From: JABCZZ01 sp964454545
Lineage (GTDB): Bacteria > Pseudomonadota > Alphaproteobacteria > Rickettsiales > JABCZZ01
Length of the DNA: 8,081 nt
Reading direction: 5' to 3'
Assembly: GCA_964454545.1 (NCBI GenBank)
Contig: CAYVTI010000063.1
Coordinates: 1-8,081, forward strand
The notes under the pieces were generated by a model. That model made no database searches. It was not told the DNA's origin and saw only the letters and a list, made by a program, of their open reading frames with translations. Shown here one piece after another: positions 1 to 5,889 of this stretch. Position 1 is the stretch's first letter. Every line of letters begins with the position of its first letter. The translations under genes were made by a program, and so were the position numbers.

Positions 1-71
1 ACCCTATACTACATCACTTTCTACTTGCATACGAAGGTAGGTCCATACATGACAATCCCTTCCGCAGCAAG

Positions 72-93
72 CTCCGGGGAATGCAACCCGGAG
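72..93. repeat. GC-rich inverted repeat upstream of the isoprenoid-synthase-like pair
   Basis: CTCCGGG (72-78) and CCCGGAG (87-93) are perfect complements around an 8-base loop, a 7-bp GC-rich stem in otherwise AT-rich DNA. On the plus strand it is followed by AGGTTTAATC, which has only three consecutive T residues, so it is at best a weak intrinsic terminator for a gene ending left of the window. It could equally be a structured piece of a 5' leader. The stem is seen directly; any role is inferred. Confidence 0.4.
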
Positions 94-187
94 AGGTTTA
101 ATCATATATATAAGATTGACATATATGGATATTCAATAGTCATACAATTGTCATTATACCTCGGGTAGATAGCTATGGTATATTATC

Positions 188-205
188 AGAGCAATGTAAT
201 GCTCT
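188..205 (+). promoter_or_regulatory. Inverted repeat just before the first start codon
   Basis: AGAGCA (188-193) and TGCTCT (200-205) form a perfect 6-bp inverted repeat with a 6-base loop, ending 12 bases before the ATG at 218. This is where a Shine-Dalgarno sequence would normally lie, and none is visible. It could be an operator half-site pair or an RNA hairpin that influences translation start. A 6-bp repeat can arise by chance in AT-rich DNA, so the functional reading is inference only. Confidence 0.3.
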
Positions 206-217
206 TGTAAAAATATC

Positions 218-1237
218 ATGAAACCGACGCTACCCAGTAATGAAGAACCTCTGATTCCGGCAAGCTTTCAAAGCATGGAAAGCTATAAACAATACACCAG
301 CAAATTATTGCTGGAGAAATTTGAGTCCTTCATCAGCAAAGCCTCTCATTACCAGAGAAATGAGTTACTAGAGCCCAAAGATAAAAATTATCTGATGGAA
401 GTAGCCAGGGCAGTGATAGATACCCGCGGAAGGGGTATAAAGTCGTGGCTGACGCTTCAGGCATTCAGGCAATGCCTCAACGAGGAAGAAACTCCTAAGC
501 ACCTCGATCTTATCACCACTATCGCAATAGCTTATCATGCGAGATTCGCCGCCTATGAAATCCTGGATGATTTGCCACCTGTAGACAACGATAAAGAAAG
601 AAGAGGCAAACCATCCGTATGGGACAAATATGGAGAAGAAACGGCAATCCTCTTCGCTAAAATGCTTTCCACCTTCTCCAATTATCTTATCCATGAAGCC
701 GATATGGATAGGGCCACAAAAGAACGTATACTGAAAGAATTTAACCTGACTGACATGGAAGTCCTGACAGGTGCCACTATTCATCTGAACAAAAAACAAT
801 TAAAGCACTCACCTGACGCTTTGGACATCACACTCAAATCACACTATCTGAAGTCCGCAAGTTTTACCTCTTATATTATGGGATCTGCCGCATTAGCCGC
901 AGGCGCAGACGAAAAAGCTATCGCTAAAATAAAAGACCTCGGCATATCCTTGGCGCATTGCGGCCAGATAATAAACGATATTCATTCCGACGATGTCATG
1001 CACGATATAAGAACCAACTCTCCTAATATTGTCTCGTCAGCAGGCAAAGGAAACATTAAAGAAGGGATAGCAACTACCAAGCAGATATACAAGATTTATA
1101 GAAATCAGGCACAAAATACTTTGAATGATTTTGATGTTCCCAATAGGCATTTCACTGCCTATCTGAAAAATCTGGACGAAAGGTTTGAGGAAAAAATATC
1201 TGATACCATAAAACTTAGCGCAGGCCACTTAAGGTAA
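218..1237 (+). CDS. Divergent polyprenyl-synthase-family protein, copy 1
   Basis: A 339-residue protein with the signature of the trans-polyprenyl diphosphate synthase family (class I isoprenoid synthase fold), whose usual members join allylic and homoallylic diphosphates. The first aspartate-rich motif is intact: DDLPPVDND at residues 117-125, followed by RRGKP (128-132) and the familiar FGExTAIL-like helix, here YGEETAILFA. Other conserved points are altered. The GGKRxRP diphosphate-binding loop aligns with RGRGIKSW (70-77). The GQxxDL site reads GATIHL (185-190). The KT pair is K212-S213. The second aspartate-rich motif, normally DDxxD, is N253-D254-I-H-S257. No signal peptide or membrane segment is seen, so it is probably cytosolic. 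Length fits the family. ATG at 218 is the first start in frame and has no clear Shine-Dalgarno. A paralog follows after 14 bases, so they are probably co-transcribed. Fold assignment is fairly secure; the reaction and substrate are unknown, and a terpene-type, irregular-coupling or non-catalytic role is possible. Confidence 0.8.
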   Translation: MKPTLPSNEEPLIPASFQSMESYKQYTSKLLLEKFESFISKASHYQRNELLEPKDKNYLMEVARAVIDTRGRGIKSWLTLQAFRQCLNEEETPKHLDLITTIAIAYHARFAAYEILDDLPPVDNDKERRGKPSVWDKYGEETAILFAKMLSTFSNYLIHEADMDRATKERILKEFNLTDMEVLTGATIHLNKKQLKHSPDALDITLKSHYLKSASFTSYIMGSAALAAGADEKAIAKIKDLGISLAHCGQIINDIHSDDVMHDIRTNSPNIVSSAGKGNIKEGIATTKQIYKIYRNQAQNTLNDFDVPNRHFTAYLKNLDERFEEKISDTIKLSAGHLR

Positions 1238-1251
1238 ACCGAATTAACGAT

Positions 1252-2313
1252 ATGTTACCACAACATAATAAAACTGATCTTCTCCCTTCAAGTTTCCAGG
1301 ATAGAAATTCGTTCAAAACTTATACCAGTGAAATATTCATTGAAAAATTCAGGGAATTCATTGCTGAAGTTTCAAATTCTTCTAACTTCCTGGGAGCGGA
1401 AGTATTAGAGCGGCAAGACAAAGATAACCTGATGGAGTTGGCAAAATCGGTTGTAGATACCCGCGGCATAGGTAAAGAAGCATGGATGATACTCCAATCA
1501 TTCAGGCAATGCTTTAAGGGAAATGAAACCCCTGAACTTCTTGATACAATTGCAACAGTTGCGACAGCATATTATGCAATGTTCGCATCTTATGAAACTC
1601 TGGATGATCTGCCAGCCCTGGATAATGCAGCTGAAAGAAGAGCAGCACCTGCCATCTGGAAGAAATACGGGGAAGAAACAGCGATACTTTTCGCTAAAAT
1701 GCTTTCCGCTTTTTCAAATCACCTCATCAACAGTACAAGCCTGAACAGCGATACGAAATTCAGGCTTTTAAGCGATCTTGACGGCGCCGATATATTAACC
1801 TTATATGGCGCCAGCATTCATTTGGAAAAAGAGGAATTAAAGCGCCCGGATGCTATATATACCGCTCTCAAATCCCATGAATTGAAATCTGCCTGTCTAA
1901 GCTCCGCTATCATGGGTGCTGGAGCAATACTCGCTTCCGCTGATGAACAGGCAATCAGTAAAATGCAGGAACTGGGCAATGTACTTGGACATATCGGACA
2001 AATAATAAACGATGCCCATCCAAAAGATATTATTCATGATATAAAAACCAGTTCGCCAAACATTATAGTCGCTGCAGCCGGTAGTGATGATATCCAGAAA
2101 GGCGTAATGAGGACACAGAAACTATTCAGTGACTATGAGAAGCAAGCGCAGAAAATCCTGGATAACTTTGACAGTCCCAACATACACCTAATTGAAGGCC
2201 TGGATGATGCAGTCAAAAGATTCAATGCAAAAATAGCGCTTGCCCAGGAACCGCGCTGGAGGCAGCTTCTGAACCGCACCAAGCAGGAAGCCGAACAGGG
2301 AAGACACCGCTAG
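1252..2313 (+). CDS. Divergent polyprenyl-synthase-family protein, copy 2
   Basis: A 353-residue paralog of the preceding gene; by eye a little under half of aligned positions are identical, without major gaps. The first aspartate-rich motif is present as DDLPALDN (118-125), but the adjoining RRGKP has become RRAAP (129-133). The GKRxRP loop aligns with RGIGKEAW (71-78), the GQxxDL site is GASIHL (186-191), and the KT pair is K212-S213. The second motif is N253-D254-A-H-P257, further from DDxxD than in copy 1. Copy 2 therefore looks the more degenerate, and might be a structural or regulatory partner of copy 1; this is inference. The last 20 or so residues, from about EPRWRQLLNR onward, extend past the end of copy 1, are charged, and are encoded by visibly GC-richer DNA than the rest. 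ATG at 1252 lacks a good ribosome binding site. The TAG stop overlaps the argB stop on the other strand within a CTAG. Confidence 0.78.
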   Translation: MLPQHNKTDLLPSSFQDRNSFKTYTSEIFIEKFREFIAEVSNSSNFLGAEVLERQDKDNLMELAKSVVDTRGIGKEAWMILQSFRQCFKGNETPELLDTIATVATAYYAMFASYETLDDLPALDNAAERRAAPAIWKKYGEETAILFAKMLSAFSNHLINSTSLNSDTKFRLLSDLDGADILTLYGASIHLEKEELKRPDAIYTALKSHELKSACLSSAIMGAGAILASADEQAISKMQELGNVLGHIGQIINDAHPKDIIHDIKTSSPNIIVAAAGSDDIQKGVMRTQKLFSDYEKQAQKILDNFDSPNIHLIEGLDDAVKRFNAKIALAQEPRWRQLLNRTKQEAEQGRHR

Positions 2314-3215
2314 CCGGTAATCATTGTCCCGGCGCCATAGGCCGTGAAGGTTTCAATCAGCATGACGTGCTCCACGCGCCCATTTAATATATGCGCCGCC
2401 TTGCAGCCATTTTCCACCGCATGGATGCAGGTCTCAATCTTGGGGATCATGCCGCCAGTAATCGTGTTGTTCTTAATGAGCTTACGCGCTTCCTTTACGG
2501 TAAGCTCGCTTATCAGGTTATCTTCCTTGTCCAGCACGCCGCTTACATCGGTAAGAACGATAAGTTTGCAGGCCTCTATGGAAGCGGCGATAGCCCCTGC
2601 CACCGTGTCGGCATTAATATTGTAAGTCTCGCCGCTTTCGCCGATGCCTATCGGCGCGATCACGGGAATGATGTCGGACTCATAAAGCGTATCGAGAATA
2701 GTCGGATCAATAATTTCCGGCTCGCCGACAAAACCCAGATCCAGCGCGCGCTCAATGTTGGAGTCCGGATCCTTGACCTTGCGGTTCACGCGCTTTGCCT
2801 TTATCAGCCCCGCATCCTTGCCGGAAAGACCAATGGCTTTTCCACCCACAGAGTTGATAGCCGTAACAAGCTGCTTGTTGATGGAACCGGAGAGTACCAT
2901 TTCCACAATTTCGACCGTCGCCGCATCAGTGACACGCAGGCCGTCGATAAACGAGCTCTGTATCTTGAGACGATCCAGCATCTTGCCGATCTGCGGGCCG
3001 CCGCCATGCACCACGATGGGGTTTATTCCTACCTGTTTCATCAGGATGATATCCCGGGCAAACTGGTGCGAGAGAGCTTCTTCTCCCATCGCGTGGCCGC
3101 CATATTTTATGACAAACGTCTCGCCATTGAACTGACGCATATAAGGTAATGCTTCGGAAAGCGTCTTGGCTGTTCTAATCCACGATTCCGGGGTCGTCTT
3201 TGCGCTTTGTTTCAT
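2310..3215 (-). CDS. argB: Acetylglutamate kinase
   Basis: ArgB phosphorylates N-acetyl-L-glutamate with ATP, the second step of arginine synthesis through acetylated intermediates, in the cytosol. The 301-residue protein is full length and shows the amino-acid-kinase motifs in order: the lysine loop IKYGGHAM with K37, the glycine-rich VVHGGGPQIG (68-77), GLRVTDAATVEIVEMVLSG from residue 92, GLSGKDAG, NINADTVAGAIA, LTDVSGVLD and GGMIPKIETC near the C terminus. The N-terminal helical extension before the lysine loop resembles that of arginine-inhibited, hexameric enzymes, so feedback inhibition by arginine is plausible from family knowledge. ATG at 3215 is preceded by only a weak purine-rich stretch, not a strong Shine-Dalgarno. 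The gene stands alone, with no other arg gene in view, and has its own likely promoter about 35 bases upstream. It converges on the copy 2 isoprenoid-synthase-like gene with overlapping stop codons. Confidence 0.96.
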   Translation of the reverse strand: MKQSAKTTPESWIRTAKTLSEALPYMRQFNGETFVIKYGGHAMGEEALSHQFARDIILMKQVGINPIVVHGGGPQIGKMLDRLKIQSSFIDGLRVTDAATVEIVEMVLSGSINKQLVTAINSVGGKAIGLSGKDAGLIKAKRVNRKVKDPDSNIERALDLGFVGEPEIIDPTILDTLYESDIIPVIAPIGIGESGETYNINADTVAGAIAASIEACKLIVLTDVSGVLDKEDNLISELTVKEARKLIKNNTITGGMIPKIETCIHAVENGCKAAHILNGRVEHVMLIETFTAYGAGTMITG

Positions 3216-3486
3216 TGGCTGTCTGTCTTGAAAGGTTGCTTACGCTGGTTTTAATACCCTGAAACGCACTTATGTCAATATATTTGACCTGCATGACTGA
3301 TAATGCCAATCTTTCCGGCAGAGTCGGGTACCAGCTTCCGGGCTTAAAAACCTCTCAGTAAACACAGCATCACCTACGAGGATGTCGCCGGTCGCTAGAG
3401 ACATGGCAAACACGCTGAAATTCTTTTCAAATCCCGCATAAACGCATGGATGTCGACCAGAATTTATAGGTGCAATAGCGATTGGA
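3216..3486. other. Intergenic region between rplJ and argB, no rplL
   Basis: These 271 bases lie where rplL would normally follow rplJ. No frame gives the alanine-rich hinge or the C-terminal domain of L7/L12. A minus-strand frame stays open from the end of rplJ to 3270 and includes an ATG at 3404 (44 codons, MSLATGDILVGD...), but it has no ribosome binding site and resembles nothing I know. A T5 run follows AGAGG on the minus strand, without a clear stem before it, so I cannot name a terminator for the operon. The argB promoter occupies the left end. Confidence 0.5.
3251..3278 (-). promoter_or_regulatory. Probable sigma-70 type promoter of argB
   Basis: On the minus strand TTGACA (3278-3273) is separated by 16 bases from TATTAA (3256-3251). 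This gives a perfect -35 hexamer and a fair -10 hexamer at slightly short spacing. The inferred transcription start near 3244 leaves a leader of about 30 bases before the argB ATG at 3215. This supports separate transcription of argB from the ribosomal operon upstream. Confidence 0.6.
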
Positions 3487-3999
3487 TTAAGCTGCTTTAC
3501 GGGAATGCGCGCCGATAACGCGGGCGACCTGTCCGCCCGGAGCCTGCAGTACGCTTGCGATACGCTGCGCCGGAGCCTGGATGAGGCCGATGATTTTCGC
3601 ACGCAGCTCGTCGAGCGAAGGCAGCTTGGAGAGTTCCACGACACCCTTGGCATCAAGCAGGGTTTCACCGAACGCGCCACCCAGCATAACCAGTTTCTCA
3701 TTCGCCTTGGCGAACTCAGCAATCACTTTGGCGATGGCAACCGGATCATTGGAATAGGCAATCGCGGTCGGACCGACGAACATGGCGGAAATCTGCTCGA
3801 ACTTGGTACCGGTCAGCGCGCGCTGAGCGAGCTTGTTCTTGGTCACCTTGAAACCTGCGCCGGTGTTACGGATCTTCACGCGCAGATCGGTAATTTCGGC
3901 AACCGTAAGCCCCTTATAGTGCGCAACCAGCACGATGTTCGATGCGGCAACGGACTTGTTCAGGCCTTCAATCAGTTCTTTTTTCTCGGTGCGGTTCAT
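3487..3999 (-). CDS. rplJ: Large ribosomal subunit protein uL10
   Basis: L10 anchors the L7/L12 dimers to 23S rRNA to form the ribosomal stalk that recruits translation factors. The 170-residue product matches the family along its length: the N-terminal rRNA-binding part opens with MNRTEKKELIEGL and contains VAHYKGLTVAEITDLR, VTKNKLAQRAL and FVGPTAIAYS. The C-terminal helix that carries L7/L12 dimers is present, ending with APAQRIASVLQAPGGQVARV. ATG at 3999 is well supported by AAAGGAG ending 5 bases upstream. It is the last gene of the rpmE-secE-nusG-rplK-rplA-rplJ run. The usual downstream partners rplL and rpoBC are absent, and argB follows after 271 bases. Confidence 0.97.
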   Translation of the reverse strand: MNRTEKKELIEGLNKSVAASNIVLVAHYKGLTVAEITDLRVKIRNTGAGFKVTKNKLAQRALTGTKFEQISAMFVGPTAIAYSNDPVAIAKVIAEFAKANEKLVMLGGAFGETLLDAKGVVELSKLPSLDELRAKIIGLIQAPAQRIASVLQAPGGQVARVIGAHSRKAA

Positions 4000-4024
4000 A
4001 TCAACTCCTTTAACTCTTTAATCA

Positions 4025-4057
4025 CTCCCGCTCCGGCCTTCCGGCCTTCGCGATGAG
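4025..4057 (-). promoter_or_regulatory. Structured rplA-rplJ leader, candidate L10 autoregulatory site
   Basis: The 75-base rplA-rplJ gap can fold on the transcribed strand. CTCATCGC (4057-4050) pairs with GCGGGAG (4031-4025), with one bulged A and one G-U pair. It encloses a compact GGCC-GGAA-GGCC hairpin (4046-4035). In many bacteria the L10-L12 complex binds a leader at this position and represses its own translation, so the location fits. I cannot identify the conserved kink-turn by eye, and the CCGGCCTT sequence is also a simple direct repeat (4033-4048), so the assignment is tentative. Confidence 0.4.
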
Positions 4058-4074
4058 CCTAATGCTTTCGGCGA

Positions 4075-4812
4075 CTACGCAGCAGCGGTTAAGCTCGCAA
4101 TATCCACTTTTACGCTCGGCCCCACGGTTGTGGAGATCGAGACTTTCTTTATGTAATTACCCTTGCTTCCGGCAGGTTTTGCCCTGTTCACGGCTTCAAA
4201 GAACGCCTTGAGGTTCTGCAGGATGGCTTCTTCGCTGAAGCTTGCCTTGCCGACGCCTGCATGCACGATTCCGGCTTTTTCGACACGGAACTCCACCTGC
4301 CCGCTTTTCGCGTTCTTCACCGCCTCAACCACGTTCGGGGTTACGGTGCCAAGCTTCGGGTTCGGCATCAGGCCGCGGGGGCCGAGCACCTTGCCAAGCT
4401 TGCCCACAACCGCCATCATGTCAGGCGTTGCAATGCAGCGGTCAAAATTCATTTCGCCTTTCAGGATCTTTTCAGCGAGGTCGTCCGCGCCAACGAGATC
4501 GGCACCTGCCTTCAATGCGTCAGCCGCCTTGTCACCACGGGCGAATACGGCAACCCGGATGGTCTTGCCGATGCCGTTTGGCATGGCCACCATGCCGCGC
4601 ACCTGCTGGTCAGACTGGCTGGTGTCAACGCCAAGGTTGATAGCGATATCCACCGTTTCGTCAAACTTCGCCTTTGCATTGCCCTTTATGAGCTTCACGG
4701 CATCCTTTATCGGATAAGCTTTCACGCGATCAACGGCCTTGGCAGCAGCCGCATAACGCTTTCCACCGATATTCTTTTCCTTCGTTACAACCGCTTTTTC
4801 CTTCTTAGCCAT
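4075..4812 (-). CDS. rplA: Large ribosomal subunit protein uL1
   Basis: L1 forms the mobile L1 stalk near the ribosomal E site and helps release deacylated tRNA; in many bacteria it also represses its own rplK-rplA mRNA. The 245-residue product carries the family hallmarks: KFDETVDIAINLGVD, SDQQVRGMVAMPNGIGK, GEMNFDRCIATPDMM, the near-invariant VLGPRGLMPNPKLGTVTPN, and the C-terminal YIKKVSISTTVGPSVKVD. The start is ATG at 4812, giving MAKKEK. A frame open further upstream would overlap rplK more extensively and gives no L1-like residues. GGGGAGG, 6 bases before this ATG inside the end of rplK, confirms it. The first 8 bases overlap the rplK stop, so translation is likely coupled. It is slightly longer than E. 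coli L1, mainly through a lysine/alanine-rich N terminus. Confidence 0.97.
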   Translation of the reverse strand: MAKKEKAVVTKEKNIGGKRYAAAAKAVDRVKAYPIKDAVKLIKGNAKAKFDETVDIAINLGVDTSQSDQQVRGMVAMPNGIGKTIRVAVFARGDKAADALKAGADLVGADDLAEKILKGEMNFDRCIATPDMMAVVGKLGKVLGPRGLMPNPKLGTVTPNVVEAVKNAKSGQVEFRVEKAGIVHAGVGKASFSEEAILQNLKAFFEAVNRAKPAGSKGNYIKKVSISTTVGPSVKVDIASLTAAA

Positions 4813-5257
4813 GTTTCGCCTCCCCGACGACTTTAAGCCCCATGGCAAGAGCCGAACCGCGCAACATCGCGCAGGCCGCTTCCACGTCATGGGCATTAAG
4901 ATCCTTCATTTTCAGCTTCGCGATTTCGCGCAACTGGTCATAGGTTATCTTCCCTACAGTATCGCCTTTGCCGGGTGTGCTGGAACCTTTGGGCACGCCG
5001 GAGTATTTTTTCAGGTAGTAAGACACCGGAGGGGTCTTGGTAATAAAGGAGAACGTGCGATCCGCATAGGCGGTGATAATCACGGGAATCGGCATGCCCG
5101 GCTCGAAATCCTTGCCTTGGGTCTGGGCATTGAACGCCTTGCAGAACTCCATGATATTAAGGCCGCGCTGACCGAGCGCCGGGCCAATCGGGGGCGACGG
5201 GTTCGCTTTGCCTGCCGGCACCTGTAATTTGATGTAACCTACTATTTTTTTTGCCAT
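4805..5257 (-). CDS. rplK: Large ribosomal subunit protein uL11
   Basis: L11 binds the GTPase-associated centre of 23S rRNA at the stalk base and supports the action of elongation and release factors. The 150-residue protein has the proline-rich N-terminal domain with ANPSPPIGPALGQRGLNIM followed by EFCKAFNAQT, and the RNA-binding C-terminal domain with GKITYDQLREIAKLKMKDLN and a final AACAMLRGSALAMGL helix. It is about 8 residues longer than E. coli L11, through a short tail ending GEAKHG. ATG at 5257 is preceded by GAAGG about 9 bases upstream. Its 3' end contains the strong ribosome binding site and start codon of rplA, so the two are translated as a unit. It follows nusG after 75 bases. 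Confidence 0.97.
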   Translation of the reverse strand: MAKKIVGYIKLQVPAGKANPSPPIGPALGQRGLNIMEFCKAFNAQTQGKDFEPGMPIPVIITAYADRTFSFITKTPPVSYYLKKYSGVPKGSSTPGKGDTVGKITYDQLREIAKLKMKDLNAHDVEAACAMLRGSALAMGLKVVGEAKHG

Positions 5258-5283
5258 AGTTCCAAACCTTCACGTAAAGAGGG

Positions 5284-5297
5284 GCGCTTTATAGCGC
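5284..5297 (-). repeat. Small hairpin in the nusG-rplK gap
   Basis: GCGCT (5284-5288) and AGCGC (5293-5297) form a 5-bp GC-rich stem with a 4-base loop, about 26 bases before the rplK start. There is no T run after it on the transcribed strand, so it is not a standard terminator. It could be an RNA processing site or part of an L1-binding autoregulatory leader, but that is speculative. Confidence 0.3.
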
Positions 5298-5332
5298 ACT
5301 TTTCGCCTTTTGCAAATAAAATTATGCAGCTT

Positions 5333-5866
5333 TTATGCTACTTTCTCAACCTGCGTATATTCAAGCTCCACAGGGGTCGAGCGGCCGAATATGGAAACCG
5401 CGACCTTGAGGCGGCTCTTTTCATCGTCGATTTCTTCGACAACACCCACAAAGGACTCAAACGGACCTTCGGTAACCTTAACCGATTCGCCGATTTCGTA
5501 GATAATGGAGCTTTTCGGATGCTCGATGCCTTCCTTCACTTGACGGAAGATGGACTCGGCTTCCGCCTCGGAAATAGGCTGCGGTTTGCCGCCACCGCCA
5601 AGGAAACCGGTAACCTTGGGCGTGGTCTTCACCAGATGCCAGGTTTCGTCGGTCAGTTCCATCTTAATCAGCACGTAACCGGGGAAAAACTTGCGCTCAG
5701 CGCTCGTCTTCTTGCCGCGCCTGACTTCCACGACTTCTTCTGTCGGGACAATAACATCCTCAAACATATCGCTTATTCCGCGCTGCGCCGCCTGTTCCTT
5801 TATGGAAGCGGCAACCTTCTTTTCAAAGCCAGAATGAGCATGAACGATATACCAACGCATTGCCAT
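5333..5866 (-). CDS. nusG: Transcription elongation/antitermination factor NusG
   Basis: NusG binds the RNA polymerase clamp, suppresses pausing, and links polymerase to Rho or to ribosomal protein S10. The 177-residue product has the N-terminal NGN domain (RWYIVHAHSGFEKKVA near the start, then VEVRRGKK, ERKFFPGYVLIKMELTDETW and KVTGFLGGGGKPQPIS) and a C-terminal KOW domain (GESVKVTEGPFESFVGVVEE, then SRLKVAVSIFGRSTPVELEY). Length and sequence are typical of alphaproteobacteria. The ATG at 5866, two codons before a second ATG, is favoured because AGAGG lies about 7 bases upstream of it. It lies 23 bases downstream of secE, as in most bacteria, and shares its operon. Confidence 0.97.
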   Translation of the reverse strand: MAMRWYIVHAHSGFEKKVAASIKEQAAQRGISDMFEDVIVPTEEVVEVRRGKKTSAERKFFPGYVLIKMELTDETWHLVKTTPKVTGFLGGGGKPQPISEAEAESIFRQVKEGIEHPKSSIIYEIGESVKVTEGPFESFVGVVEEIDDEKSRLKVAVSIFGRSTPVELEYTQVEKVA

Positions 5867-5889
5867 ATTATAACCTCTTTAAATTGTCC

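Larger units (their letters stand above)
1..217. other. AT-rich non-coding region at left edge
   Basis: No convincing gene is visible here. A frame open from base 1 to a stop at 166 and another open to a stop at 99-101 cross the left edge, but neither translates into anything I recognise. The part from about 100 to 217 is very AT-rich. It contains TTGACA at 116-121, the palindrome ACAATTGT at 144-151 and TTGTCA at 148-153. No -10 box lies at a good distance from these -35-like hexamers (the closest, TACAAT at 143-148, is 21 bases from the first), so I do not name a promoter, though one for the downstream pair presumably lies here. Confidence 0.4.

Noticed and set aside
116..148. TTGACA...TACAAT as a promoter for the isoprenoid-synthase-like pair
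   Set aside because: The spacing of 21 bases is too long for a standard sigma-70 promoter.
1..168. Frame open across the left edge to a stop at 166
   Set aside because: The translation resembles nothing known, the sequence is AT-rich with an internal inverted repeat, and a second frame is also open at the edge, so a gene end cannot be supported.
2391..3149. Long plus-strand open frame of about 250 codons opposite argB
   Set aside because: It is an antisense shadow of the argB codon pattern with no recognisable domains, while argB itself is unambiguous.
3270..3404. Minus-strand open frame of 44 codons (MSLATGDILVGD...) between rplJ and argB
   Set aside because: No ribosome binding site, no recognisable family, and its end overlaps the -35 box of the argB promoter. 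It is part of a longer frame that shadows rplJ.
4033..4048. CCGGCCTT tandem direct repeat as a possible mobile-element or CRISPR-like repeat
   Set aside because: Only two 8-base units, better explained as the arms of an RNA hairpin in the rplJ leader. No CRISPR array, transposase or insertion-sequence ends are visible in the window.
3505..4056. Plus-strand open frame opposite rplJ
   Set aside because: Antisense shadow of rplJ; no domain similarity and no ribosome binding site.
4813..4896. Upstream extension of rplA into rplK
   Set aside because: The extra residues are not L1-like and come from the rplK coding sequence. The ATG at 4812 has a strong ribosome binding site and gives the standard MAKK start.
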